Counted from the stretch's first letter, positions 25,419 to 34,231 are shown. The stretch: DNA of 64,000 nt from Flavobacteriaceae bacterium GF1 (GCA_009797885.1 WNKP01000002.1:496001-560000); one strand, 5' to 3'. Notes: generated from the sequence alone by a model not told the origin. Program-made: numbers and translations.

Positions 25419-28400
25419 ATGAATTTAGCAAAATTCTCAATCGACAAAAATCGCATCACCTTTATGGTGTTGGCAACGATTATCCTGCTGGGGATCAATA
25501 TGTATTTCAGCTTATCCCAAGATAGTATGCCACCCTATACCGTACGGGTGGCTACGGTGGTTTCCCAGTTTCCTGGGGCCAGTCCGGAACGGGTTGAGCA
25601 ATTGGTCACCGACAAAGTTGAAAAAGTGGCGCAGGAACTTCCGGAGCTTAAGGAGGTGACCAGTACTTCACGGACCGGGCTTTCTGTGGTCAGCGTTTCG
25701 TTAAAGGACGAGGTCTCGCCAGAAACGCTCCAGTCGGTCTGGGACCGTCTACGTCGAAAATTGAATGCTATTGAAGGTCTTCCATCGGGAGTAAACCCCA
25801 ATTTAAATGATGATGGTATTGGTGATGTTTATGGCATTGTTGTGGGCTTGACATCCGATGGGTTCAGTTATTCGGAAATGAAGGACTTTGCCGACGATAT
25901 TAAGGATGATCTGATCAAACTCCCTGATGCTGCCAAGGTGGAACTTGGAGGAGTACAGGACGAACGGGTTTTTGTGGAGTTCGATAATACTCAGCTAAAG
26001 GAATATGGCCTATCGGCTTCCAAGTTGCAACAAAGCATTGGCGCGACCAATATTTTAAGTTCCGGAGGACAGATCAATGTGGGAGATGAGCGTATTATTT
26101 TGGAACCCACAGGTAATTTCGATTCCGTTGAGGATATCCAAAATATGTTGATTGCCGTTGGGAACGGATCCCAATCGGTAAAATTGGGTGATATTACCTC
26201 GGTAACAAAAGGGTATATCGATCCTCCAAAACAAATTGTCAGTGTTGATGGAAAAGAAGCCATCACCATGCATGTTAACCTTAAGGAAGATAAAAATATT
26301 GTTTACCTCGGTGAAGCAGTAAATCAAGTGGTGACCCAATGGCAAAATCGCCTTCCGGTTGGTCTGGAATTGACCAGAGTGTCCTCTTTGGATGATTACA
26401 TAGATGTAAAGGTGAGTGATTTTATGGTGAACCTCATGCAATCCATAAGCATCGTGTTGGTGGTCATGCTTGTCTTTTTGGGTTTCCGTACGGGATTCGT
26501 CATTGCCAGTTTAATTCCGATTGTGACCATCATGACCTTGATGCTCATGGGCATTATCAATATGGGATTGAACCAGGTGACGCTGGCTGCGCTCATTATG
26601 GCATTGGGGATGTTGGTGGATAATGCCATTGTAGTGGCCGAAACCATTATGGTAAAACTCGAGCAGGGCGTCGAAAAGTATAAGGCCGCAATAGAGGCTT
26701 TTTCCGAGTTATGGATGCCATTATTGATTTCTACCTTAACCACTTCAGCGGCATTTTTGGCCTTCTACCTATCTCCAACAACCATGGGAGATATTGTTGG
26801 ACCCATTTTTGTGGTGATAACCATAGCCTTAATGTCGTCCTGGTTAATCGCACTTACCGTAATTACCATGTTCTGCTATATGTTTCTCAAGGTAGCGCCC
26901 AAAGGGGAACAAAAGCCGGGCCTTGTGGATCGCATTATCGATTCGGCCAAAGCCTATTATAAGGATTTGATATTATTGGCCCTGAAGCACAAATACAAAG
27001 TTATTGTGGGCATATTTTTGGCTTTCTTTCTTTCACTGTACGGATTTGGTTTTATCCCATTCATCTTTTTCCCGGACAGCGATCGTAACATGATCACCAT
27101 TGACATTAATCTGCCCGAGGGCAACAAAATAGAGCGCACCACCGATGTGGTGAACCAAATAGAGCGCTTCATGGCAGATTCCCTTAAAGTGGATACAGAA
27201 AGGGATAAAGGCATTGTAAGTTGGTCCTCTTACATTGGGGAAGGACCAGAATCGTATGATTTGGGATATTCCCCGGACGAGGCCAATTCAAACTATGCCC
27301 ATATTTTGGTGAACACCACTTCCTTTGAAGAAAATGCCGAAATGGTAAAACGGCTGGATGGTTATTCCTTTAGAAATTTTCCGAATGCGGATATCAAGGT
27401 AGGGTTATTGGGTTCTGGCGGTGGAGGAACCCCAATAGAAATAAAAGTGTCCGGACCGGAACCGGACGAACTTTCCACCATAGCGGAAAGTGTAAAGCAG
27501 AAGTTATCGGGAGTGGCCTTTACGAAGAATGTTAAGGATGATTGGGGCCCTAAGAGTAAAAAGTTTTTGATTGAAATTGATCAGAACAGAGCCCAGAATG
27601 CCGGTATTACCAGTTCAGATATTGCCACATCGCTACAAACAGTTTTGGACGGTTTTCAAACCGGTGAGTACAGGGAGGACAATAAATCCATACCTATTGT
27701 TATGCGAAGTGGCGATAGCCAGCAGCAAACCTTGGCTTCTTTGGAAACTTTAAATGTGTATTCGCAAAACAGTGGTAAAAGTGTACCCCTATTACAAGTT
27801 GCCTCAATAGTACCCACTTGGCAATATGCCAAAATAAAAAGACTGGACTTGAGGCGTACCATCAATATAAGCAGTGAATTGCGTGAGGGGGGCAATGCTT
27901 CTGCAATCATGTCAGTGGTCACCCCTTGGTTGGAAGAACAGGTCAATGGGGCGTGGCCCAACGGGTATACCTACGAATTGGGAGGTGATGCCGAGCAAAC
28001 CGCGGAGAACATGGGTCCCATTATTGGCTATCTTCCTATTTCCGGATTTATCATTGTATTGCTATTGATCATTCAATTCAATTCAGTGCGTAAAATGACG
28101 ATGGTCGTGCTTACCATTCCCCTTGGGATAATTGGTGTGGTCATTGGACTGTTGGTCTTTCAGGAAGCTTTTGGGTTTATGCCCTTTTTGGGCGTCATTT
28201 CCTTGGCCGGTATTGTGATCAATAATGCCATTGTCCTCATTGACCGTATGGAGGTGGAACTGGCTGCGGGCAGAACAAATCAGGATTCGGTTATTGCCGC
28301 TTGCTTACAACGGTTTCGACCCATATTATTGTCCACTTTTACAACAATCTTGGGTTTGGTGCCCCTCTACCTTTCCGGGGGTGAAATGTGGGAAGGAATG

Positions 28401-28532
28401 GCCATAAGTATTATGATTGGACTCCTATTTGGCACCATTATCACCTTGCTATTCATACCTTCGCTTTACAGTGCCCTTTTCAAGGTCAGTTATAAAGGGT
28501 ATCAATTTAATGAAGCACTTTTGGATGGGTAG
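25419..28532 (+). CDS. RND family efflux permease
   Basis: This 1037-residue inner-membrane pump uses the proton gradient. The start at 25419 (MNLAKFSIDKNRITFMVLAT) gives the canonical N-terminus with TM1 at about 13-33; an upstream open stretch overlaps the adaptor gene. The two-fold repeat is clear: each half has one TM, a periplasmic porter domain (PPYTVRVATVVSQFPGASPERVEQLV) and then a block of TMs. TM4 carries LGMLVDNAIVVAETI, with Asp401 followed by Asn402 where AcrB has two Asp. The second half has GVISLAGIVINNAIVLID. It completes a tripartite system with the two upstream genes and is followed after 2 bp by the cyclase gene. Substrates are unknown. Confidence 0.95.
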   Translation: MNLAKFSIDKNRITFMVLATIILLGINMYFSLSQDSMPPYTVRVATVVSQFPGASPERVEQLVTDKVEKVAQELPELKEVTSTSRTGLSVVSVSLKDEVSPETLQSVWDRLRRKLNAIEGLPSGVNPNLNDDGIGDVYGIVVGLTSDGFSYSEMKDFADDIKDDLIKLPDAAKVELGGVQDERVFVEFDNTQLKEYGLSASKLQQSIGATNILSSGGQINVGDERIILEPTGNFDSVEDIQNMLIAVGNGSQSVKLGDITSVTKGYIDPPKQIVSVDGKEAITMHVNLKEDKNIVYLGEAVNQVVTQWQNRLPVGLELTRVSSLDDYIDVKVSDFMVNLMQSISIVLVVMLVFLGFRTGFVIASLIPIVTIMTLMLMGIINMGLNQVTLAALIMALGMLVDNAIVVAETIMVKLEQGVEKYKAAIEAFSELWMPLLISTLTTSAAFLAFYLSPTTMGDIVGPIFVVITIALMSSWLIALTVITMFCYMFLKVAPKGEQKPGLVDRIIDSAKAYYKDLILLALKHKYKVIVGIFLAFFLSLYGFGFIPFIFFPDSDRNMITIDINLPEGNKIERTTDVVNQIERFMADSLKVDTERDKGIVSWSSYIGEGPESYDLGYSPDEANSNYAHILVNTTSFEENAEMVKRLDGYSFRNFPNADIKVGLLGSGGGGTPIEIKVSGPEPDELSTIAESVKQKLSGVAFTKNVKDDWGPKSKKFLIEIDQNRAQNAGITSSDIATSLQTVLDGFQTGEYREDNKSIPIVMRSGDSQQQTLASLETLNVYSQNSGKSVPLLQVASIVPTWQYAKIKRLDLRRTINISSELREGGNASAIMSVVTPWLEEQVNGAWPNGYTYELGGDAEQTAENMGPIIGYLPISGFIIVLLLIIQFNSVRKMTMVVLTIPLGIIGVVIGLLVFQEAFGFMPFLGVISLAGIVINNAIVLIDRMEVELAAGRTNQDSVIAACLQRFRPILLSTFTTILGLVPLYLSGGEMWEGMAISIMIGLLFGTIITLLFIPSLYSALFKVSYKGYQFNEALLDG

Positions 28533-28534
28533 CA

Positions 28535-29617
28535 ATGAAGCGACGAAATAAGGACCTGAAAAAGCTTTTGAAACAGCTTGGGCAGTCAATTGTTTTTTGG
28601 ATGATTGCCATGGCACTTTTTGCCATTTTTAGATATTACGGCCTCGCCGAAGAAGAAGGGATATTCACTCCTGCTGAGTATAGCTTTTCCAGGGCGTTGT
28701 CCATGTTCACACTGTTTGGGCTACTTATCGGTGTTGTCGGTGCATTTATTGAATTCGTTCTGGACAAATACCTCTCCAAAAGAGTCTCCATTGGACTCAG
28801 TTTGATCATAGGTTTCCTTGTTTACCTCATTACCACAGTGATACTTTCCACCCTGGTCATTGAAATCACCAATCTGGTGTATGACATGGGAATCAACAAT
28901 AAGAAAGGGTGGTGGATATTCGACAGAACGTTTTGGGCCATCATCCTATACATTGCCATAGCTGGATTGGTGTTATCGTCCATTCAAATTGCGAATGACA
29001 AGTTTGGTAAAGGGGTTTTCTTGAAAATGCTCTTTGGAAAGTACAAAGAGCCGAAAGAGGAGAAACGTATTTTCATGTTTTTGGACCTCAAATCTTCCAC
29101 GGCCATAGCAGAGCAATTGGGCCATTTGAAATATAGTCAACTCATTCAGGATTGTTTTTATGATTTGAATGAAGTAGTGCCCAATTATGATGCGGAAATC
29201 TATCAATATGTTGGGGATGAAGCCGTACTAAGTTGGCCTTATGAAAAAGGGTTGTCGAACAACAATTGTGTGAAACTTTTCTTTGCCTTCAAACAAAAAT
29301 TGCTCACAAAAAAGGACTACTACACCAACAAATATGGGGCCTTTCCTGAGTTTAAGGCCGGTTTGCACGGTGGCGTGCTGATGGTGGCCGAAGTTGGGGT
29401 GGTCAAAAAGGAAGTAGCCTATCATGGGGATGTCATCAACACATCGGCCCGTATACAGGCAGAGTGCAATTCGTATCAAGTGCCGATCCTTATTTCTGAA
29501 AAACTATTGAAAGACTTGATTTCAGATGATTTTTTTTCCACAAAGTATCTTGGTGATGTGCTCTTGAAAGGAAAGCAGAAAAAAGTAAATATCCATACGG
29601 TAATTACCAATGCTTGA
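28535..29617 (+). CDS. Membrane-bound class III nucleotide cyclase
   Basis: This 360-residue protein has about four N-terminal transmembrane helices (~15-155) and a cytosolic class III cyclase homology domain (~170-355). Both metal-binding Asp positions are present (FMFLDLKSSTAIAEQLG and IYQYVGDEAVLSW), as are the transition-state Asn and Arg (HGDVINTSARIQAEC). The position that holds a Lys selecting adenine in many adenylate cyclases is Gln here (QYVGDE), so whether cAMP, cGMP or another nucleotide is made is open. The gene begins 2 bp after the RND permease stop and overlaps the ion-channel gene by 8 bp, which suggests tight co-expression with a possible effector. No separate sensor domain is visible beyond the membrane part. 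Confidence 0.85.
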   Translation: MKRRNKDLKKLLKQLGQSIVFWMIAMALFAIFRYYGLAEEEGIFTPAEYSFSRALSMFTLFGLLIGVVGAFIEFVLDKYLSKRVSIGLSLIIGFLVYLITTVILSTLVIEITNLVYDMGINNKKGWWIFDRTFWAIILYIAIAGLVLSSIQIANDKFGKGVFLKMLFGKYKEPKEEKRIFMFLDLKSSTAIAEQLGHLKYSQLIQDCFYDLNEVVPNYDAEIYQYVGDEAVLSWPYEKGLSNNNCVKLFFAFKQKLLTKKDYYTNKYGAFPEFKAGLHGGVLMVAEVGVVKKEVAYHGDVINTSARIQAECNSYQVPILISEKLLKDLISDDFFSTKYLGDVLLKGKQKKVNIHTVITNA

Positions 29618-30275
29618 AAAATTGTACGATAGCCGTTTTGAATTATTTCTGTCCAGTCAGGTGGCCATTTTGTTCGGTTCATTGATTATGCCGGCCGCTT
29701 TGTTCGAAACGGTTTTGGATCCCATACTTTTTTTGATCAACCTACTTGCTGGGATATTGCTTATTTCCAAAAAACCGAGGTTAATGTGGTTCTGTGTCGG
29801 AGTGCTGGGCTTAAGCGCAATTGTATTCATTGTTTCAACATTGCTGGGGAAAGCATCAAAAGAATTGGGCTTTCTTCGTTTAGGAGGTTATTTCCTGTTC
29901 TATCTGGTGGTTTCCTTTGAGATAATCAGGCAAGTCTGGTACGCCAAACGCGTAAACAAAAATGTAATATTTGGATTGGTCAGTGGATTTATCTCCTTGG
30001 GACTCATCGGTTTTTTTATATGCATGAGCATAGAAATGAGCACTCCCAATTCCTTTCAAGGGGCATTCCTGGGAATGCCGGAACGGCCGGAGCTTGTGGC
30101 GGAGCAGTTGATGTATTTTAGCTTCATAACGTTAATGACCATTGGTTACGGGGACATCATTCCAATCACCAGCCTAGCACAAAAAGCGGCACTTTTAATA
30201 GGACTGATCGGTAATTTTTATCTGGTGATCATTACCGCCGTGGTTATAGGTAAGTTTATCAATCAATCCAAATAA
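29610..30275 (+). CDS. Small potassium-type ion channel (Ion_trans_2 pore)
   Basis: This 221-residue membrane protein has about six hydrophobic segments and a pore with the selectivity filter TIGYGD at 177-182, preceded by the pore helix LMYFSFITLM. The filter is the K+ channel signature. There is no long cytosolic C-terminus and no cyclic-nucleotide-binding or RCK domain: the chain ends 39 residues after the filter (VVIGKFINQSK). The start overlaps the cyclase by 8 bp, implying translational coupling. A role in K+ flux controlled by the cyclase product is attractive but would need a binding site outside the classical CNB fold or a separate partner. The first four helices lack an obvious regular arginine-rich voltage sensor. 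Confidence 0.85.
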   Translation: MLEKLYDSRFELFLSSQVAILFGSLIMPAALFETVLDPILFLINLLAGILLISKKPRLMWFCVGVLGLSAIVFIVSTLLGKASKELGFLRLGGYFLFYLVVSFEIIRQVWYAKRVNKNVIFGLVSGFISLGLIGFFICMSIEMSTPNSFQGAFLGMPERPELVAEQLMYFSFITLMTIGYGDIIPITSLAQKAALLIGLIGNFYLVIITAVVIGKFINQSK

Positions 30276-30749
30276 TTGGTATCAATCCCTTGAAGGCGGG
30301 AAACAATTCGCCTAAGACTGTTTTTTCTATTTTGTTCCCCTACCTGGATTGGAAATGCCGACTTTACCGTTTTTTTATGAAGGCTTCATATATATTTTAC
30401 ATAGTTGGATTTACTTTGACCGGTTGGACAAGCACCATAAAACAGTAACATAACCTGGGTTGGTTTTTTTTTTATCGACCAAAATCCGTCAAATTGAGTG
30501 GTTTTTCGTAATAAAATGAAGAAAAATGGTATCGAAATGGGGATTTTGCAAGAGAATTATTTGTTTTCGATACATTTTGCTATCACAAAAACACTCGAAA
30601 TGACGTAATTTTCTTATGTCGAACTCACGTTAATACCGTTCATCAGCGAAGGAATATCGCGTAACTTCCGGTGGTATTGGTTCAGAAAGCGATGAAAAAG
30701 GGAGGCCAATACGACTTAGGGTTTCAAAAACGGCAATCATACAAGCGAA
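30276..30749. other. Intergenic region before the pyruvate-kinase-like gene
   Basis: These 474 bp are AT-rich with a ten-T run near 30463-30472. They contain an 8-bp inverted repeat (TATCGAAA at 30530-30537, TTTCGATA at 30565-30572; 27-nt spacer) of unknown role. I see no exact TAnnTTTG box, no gene and no RNA gene. A weak AGGCG/CGCCT hairpin followed by TTTTTT near 30294-30328 could end the upstream transcript. Confidence 0.4.
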
Positions 30750-32579
30750 ATGAAAATAAAAAAGGCAATCGTTTTAGGGGTTATTGAGCAATTGGACGCC
30801 ATCATAGCCAAAATGAACGAAGATGAAGAGCGTTTAAAGGAAACTTTGGGGGATGTAGGTCCCTATCATGAAAAAAGCGCCCAAAACCTTGCCAATTATG
30901 TCTCTTTCCGAAGTTTTGATGTGCGGAAAATGCAAGAAAACCTTAAAAATTTAGGCCTTACCCGTTTTGCCAATGCCGAAGGACATATCAAAGCAAGTGT
31001 GCTCACTATTCGCTATCTCTTAGGTCTTACCGTTGCGGAACATGAAAAAGAAGCCCTGAAGGGGCAATGGTCCATAAAAAAAGGGAAAAAAATATTGGCG
31101 AGAAACACGAAAAACCTTCTGGGTGAAGGCGTTAGCGAAAGAAGGGTTCGGATTATGGTCACACAACCCAGGGAGGCCGCTGATGACTACGAAATGGTAA
31201 AACAAATGATTGAAAAAGGGATGGATTGTGCCAGGATCAACTGCGCACATGATTCCCAGGAAGTTTGGTCAAAAATAATATCCAATATCAAAAGGGCGGC
31301 TCAGGAACTCAACAAGGAAGTGAAAATTGCCATGGATTTGGCAGGACCCAAGATACGGACCGGTAAGATCGTTCCAGGACCACGGGTATTGCGTTGTAAA
31401 CCGAAAAAGGATGCCTTTGGCAAAGCAATGGAACCGGGAACGATAATCCTCGTTCCGGAATCGGAATATGTACCGTTACCAAACATGCTTCCCATGAAAT
31501 CAGGGGATTTGGGTAAACTGCAAACCGGTCAGGTCCTTTCCTTGGTGGATGCAAGGTCAAAACACCGACAACTCAGGGTAACGAACTGCAACGGTACCAA
31601 GGTAGAGGCCGAAACGATGCAAACGATTTATTTTGAACCCGGTTTGGTCCTTAATGCGACTACTGATGAAATGCTGGAATTGACCGTTGGGGAAATCCCA
31701 TCAAAGGAAAACGCCCTGGTACTTAAGGTCGATGACGACATACGTATTCATAAAGAGGATATTCTGGGAGCCCCTGCCGAGTTTTCGGACGAGGGCGTAT
31801 TGACACAGCCCGCAATGATATCCTGTCAACTGCCCGAAGTATTTGCCTATATAAAGAAAGGGGACCGCGTATTCTTTGATGATGGCAAAATAGCGGGTGT
31901 TATTACTGAGGTCAACAAAGTTTATTTTAAAGTAAAAATTACGTTGGCCAAGGAAAATGGCTCGAAGCTTAAAGCAGAGAAGGGCATTAACTTTCCCGAT
32001 ACCCAATTGGGCTTCTCGGGCCTGACCCTTAAGGATAGGGAAGATCTTATTTTTGTTTCGGAAAACGCCGATATCGTAAACTTTTCCTTTGTCAACCGCC
32101 CCGAGGATGTTACAGAACTTTATGATCTGCTCAAGAAACTCAATGCCTTCGAGCATATGGGAATCATACTAAAAATTGAAACCCAATTTGCATTTGAGAA
32201 TTTGGTCCCCATCCTCCTTGAGGCCATGAAAACGGAAAATGTTGGGGTGATGATAGCGAGGGGGGATTTGGCCATAGAAACGGGATGGGAAAATATCGGT
32301 CAGGTCCAACAAGAAATCGTATCTATTTGTGGAGCTGCCCATGTACCTGTTATCTGGGCCACACAGGTATTGGAAAACTTGGCCAAAAGTGGCCTCCCAT
32401 CACGTTCGGAAATCACCGATGCCACAACAGCCTTAAAAGCGGAATGTGTAATGCTCAACAAAGGTCCTTACATCAATGAGGCCATTAGCTTGCTCAACAC
32501 CATACTTTCCAAGATGGAAAGCTCTCAGCAAAAGAAGGAGTCCATGTTGCCACGGCTTAAATCTTTAATGATCCAATGA
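30750..32579 (+). CDS. Divergent pyruvate-kinase-like protein with N-terminal extension
   Basis: This 609-residue protein has a pyruvate kinase TIM barrel starting only near residue 130 (RVRIMVTQPREAADD, then CARINCAHD). Catalytic landmarks remain: DLAGPKIRTG (~196), LKIETQFAFENL (~474), IARGDLAIETGW (~501) and ATQVLENLAKSGLPSRSEI (~536), corresponding to the Lys, Glu, Asp and Thr of the active site. Differences from classical enzymes are the ~130-residue helical extension at the N-terminus, an enlarged B domain (~200-375) and the lack of the C-terminal allosteric domain. It might be a low-activity or altered-substrate enzyme acting on phosphoenolpyruvate. The gene stands alone, with 474 bp before it and a convergent gene after it. 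I would not call it the main glycolytic pyruvate kinase. Confidence 0.8.
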   Translation: MKIKKAIVLGVIEQLDAIIAKMNEDEERLKETLGDVGPYHEKSAQNLANYVSFRSFDVRKMQENLKNLGLTRFANAEGHIKASVLTIRYLLGLTVAEHEKEALKGQWSIKKGKKILARNTKNLLGEGVSERRVRIMVTQPREAADDYEMVKQMIEKGMDCARINCAHDSQEVWSKIISNIKRAAQELNKEVKIAMDLAGPKIRTGKIVPGPRVLRCKPKKDAFGKAMEPGTIILVPESEYVPLPNMLPMKSGDLGKLQTGQVLSLVDARSKHRQLRVTNCNGTKVEAETMQTIYFEPGLVLNATTDEMLELTVGEIPSKENALVLKVDDDIRIHKEDILGAPAEFSDEGVLTQPAMISCQLPEVFAYIKKGDRVFFDDGKIAGVITEVNKVYFKVKITLAKENGSKLKAEKGINFPDTQLGFSGLTLKDREDLIFVSENADIVNFSFVNRPEDVTELYDLLKKLNAFEHMGIILKIETQFAFENLVPILLEAMKTENVGVMIARGDLAIETGWENIGQVQQEIVSICGAAHVPVIWATQVLENLAKSGLPSRSEITDATTALKAECVMLNKGPYINEAISLLNTILSKMESSQQKKESMLPRLKSLMIQ

Positions 32580-32682
32580 CCACCTGAATAAAAAGGGATT
32601 TGACCATGATCGGGATCCAAGGATTTGCCCTCTTAAGAAAGGAATTTATTTCCAGGTGACCGGTAAAACGTAAAGGTTGCGG

Positions 32683-33327
32683 TTAGTTTTCTATGGATAT
32701 GCTACTTTTTACCAGGGCACCCGTTAAATCCTTGGCATACTTGTTCACGGTATTGGTTAAGTTGGATGGGTCTTTGACTTCAAAACGTCCAATCCATTGA
32801 AGGTTATCCCCAGAATCTTCCGTAAGTCGATATAGACTACTTTCAAAAACATATTTGGTACCGCTTCGCAATTGGTCCGGTTCCCATCTAGTGACCGGAT
32901 AATAGACCAGATAACGCCCAAACCTTCCTGCCCGCGTTGGAACATAGGCGGTGGATGTGTTTCCTGGAATAACATCGGTGTATTCTTCCGTATTGATCAA
33001 ATTGGTGACGATCACACCATCATAACCGCTGGCCATGAGGGTTTTCTTTAAGGTGGCCAATTCGGCCTCGGAATACTTCTTGTTTAAATCAATGATTTTA
33101 TTGGCAGCATGGGACGCAGTTCCTTTCACGCCCGCTTCGGTCAATTGGGAAACCACACTGTTTTCAAATTTGATTCGAGCGGTATTGTCCTTTGATCGTC
33201 CCACAACGAGTATCTTTTCGTAGGGCTTCTTGGTTTTGCCCACATTTTCCGAACTGGTCAAATAAGAAGAACATGCAGAAAGTAAGAGGACAACGATTGT
33301 TCCTGTAAAAACGGTTTTTCTTTTCAT
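32683..33327 (-). CDS. Putative lipoprotein of unknown function
   Basis: This 214-residue protein has a lipobox (LLSAC, Cys19) and no family that I recognise. The mature chain opens with a beta-strand-like KILVVGRSKDNTARIKFENSVVSQL, a helix, and YDGVIVTNLINTEEY, an alternating pattern suggesting a small alpha/beta fold. It then has a Tyr/Arg-rich stretch (GRFGRYLVYYPVTRWEPD) and a C-terminal beta-rich part. The KILVVG to GVIVTN arrangement resembles bacterial lipoproteins predicted to bind in the periplasm, but that is only a resemblance. It is convergent with the pyruvate-kinase-like gene, and a palindromic mobile-type element begins 21 bp upstream of its start codon, where its promoter or leader would be. 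Confidence 0.75.
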   Translation of the reverse strand: MKRKTVFTGTIVVLLLSACSSYLTSSENVGKTKKPYEKILVVGRSKDNTARIKFENSVVSQLTEAGVKGTASHAANKIIDLNKKYSEAELATLKKTLMASGYDGVIVTNLINTEEYTDVIPGNTSTAYVPTRAGRFGRYLVYYPVTRWEPDQLRSGTKYVFESSLYRLTEDSGDNLQWIGRFEVKDPSNLTNTVNKYAKDLTGALVKSSISIEN

Positions 33328-33345
33328 GGAAGCTATAGTTTCAGG

Positions 33346-33512
33346 TTAGAGCCTGTTTGGGGATTTGTGATTGGAATTGTTGTATGGTATTTTTAGTGCG
33401 GAACGAGGCAAAATTTTTGTGCATAGCTATAGTTATGGACTAAAATTTTAACACTGTGCCGTGCAAAAAGGGACATAAGAAAACAATTGACAAATTCCCA
33501 AATAGGCTCTTA
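33346..33512. mobile_element. MITE-like palindromic element with TTA duplication
   Basis: A 161-bp element (33349-33509) has 20-bp near-identical inverted ends: GAGCCTGTTTGG... on the left and the complement of GAGCCTATTTGG... on the right, with two mismatches. It is flanked by TTA on both sides (33346-33348 and 33510-33512), like a 3-bp target-site duplication. Symmetry continues inwards (AAAATTTTTGTGCATAG against AAAATTTTAGTCCATAA) and meets at 33429-33430, within CATAGCTATAGTTATG. The whole element can therefore fold as one long imperfect hairpin. It has no coding capacity. IS5-group elements leave TNA-type duplications, so a non-autonomous relative is plausible. Confidence 0.7.
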
Positions 33513-33658
33513 GTTCGATGGTGAAAATACTAATTTATCCTTTCGCTTAGACCTTCCAAAATCCAATTTTAAGGGTAACCATTGCCTTCACAATCTTCCA
33601 ATTGGGATTTAGAAGATAAATCGCGAATGATGTTGGAATTTTTTGTGCACCCACAAAT

Positions 33659-33688
33659 TTTGCAAAATGTAGAAATATCCTATATTTG
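33659..33688 (+). promoter_or_regulatory. Promoter of the rimP-nusA-infB operon
   Basis: TTTG (33659-33662), 18 bp, then TATATTTG (33681-33688) matches the Bacteroidota/Flavobacterium sigma-A promoter (TTG, 17-23 bp, TAnnTTTG). Transcription would start near 33693 and give a leader of about 64 nt before the rimP ATG at 33757. Confidence 0.7.
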
Positions 33689-33718
33689 CACCACGCAAGT
33701 GATATACGAGGTATTCAT

Positions 33719-33746
33719 GAGGGGACTACAGGTCCCCTCTTTTATT
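33719..33746 (+). terminator. Leader hairpin with U-tract, possible attenuator upstream of rimP
   Basis: GAGGGGAC (33719-33726) pairs perfectly with GTCCCCTC (33732-33739) around a 5-nt loop and is followed by TTTTATT. The form is that of an intrinsic terminator, but it sits between the rimP promoter and the rimP start, 17 bp before the ATG. It may attenuate the operon or affect translation initiation. Confidence 0.55.
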
Positions 33747-33756
33747 GCTCAATTTT

Positions 33757-34218
33757 ATGTTCAAGGAAAAGGTTGGGGACTTATTGAAAAAGGCGTTGGA
33801 AAATCGGCAGGACCTCTTTTTGTTGGACTTTACCGTTGGCGGGGACAATACCATAAAAGTGGTTTTGGATGGGGATAATGGTGTCTCGCTCAACGATTGT
33901 ATGGAGGTAAGTCGTGCCATAGAACATAACCTGGACAGGGAAGAGACCGACTTTTCATTGGAAGTGACATCAGCAGGGGCTACGGCACCGCTTGTACTTC
34001 CAAGACAGTACAAAAAAAATGTGGGCCGCAGTTTGGAAGTAAAAACTGGCGGTAAGAGCATAGAAGGAAAATTGACCGAAGTAAATGACAACGGCATTAC
34101 TTTGGAGTGGAAAGCAAGGGAACCCAAACCAGTAGGTAAGGGAAAACATACTGTTGAAAAAAAACAGGAAATTGCCTTTTCAGCGATTGAAGGGGCTAAG
34201 GTTGTATTAAAATTTTAA
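33757..34218 (+). CDS. rimP: Ribosome maturation factor RimP
   Basis: This 153-residue cytosolic protein assists late assembly of the 30S subunit. The start at 33757 (MFKEKVGDLLKKAL) is preferred over a TTG four codons upstream that lies in the U-tract of the leader hairpin. The N-terminal domain shows LFLLDFTVGGDNTIKVVLDGDNGVSLNDCMEVSRAIE, and the later SLEVTSAGATAPLVLPRQYKKNVGRSLEV matches the RimP core, with GA where many homologues have the PG of SPG. The C-terminal SH3-like domain follows (GKLTEVNDNGITLEW). The order rimP-nusA-infB is conserved in bacteria; nusA begins 13 bp downstream. Confidence 0.93.
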   Translation: MFKEKVGDLLKKALENRQDLFLLDFTVGGDNTIKVVLDGDNGVSLNDCMEVSRAIEHNLDREETDFSLEVTSAGATAPLVLPRQYKKNVGRSLEVKTGGKSIEGKLTEVNDNGITLEWKAREPKPVGKGKHTVEKKQEIAFSAIEGAKVVLKF

Positions 34219-34231
34219 TGGCAGGATAAAA

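Larger units (their letters stand above)
33328..33756. other. Intergenic region with MITE-like element and rimP promoter
   Basis: These 429 bp separate divergently transcribed genes. The left half is mostly the palindromic element at 33349-33509. The right half carries the promoter and leader hairpin of the rimP operon. I see no small gene. Confidence 0.6.

Noticed and set aside
30530-30572. TATCGAAA / TTTCGATA inverted repeat
   Set aside because: Perfect but short with a 27-nt spacer and no promoter context; kept only as a note in the intergenic entry.
32581-32658. CACCTG...CAGGTG inverted repeat between convergent genes
   Set aside because: Only the 6-bp outer arms and a few A/T bases pair; the long interior does not, so it is not a convincing terminator or element.
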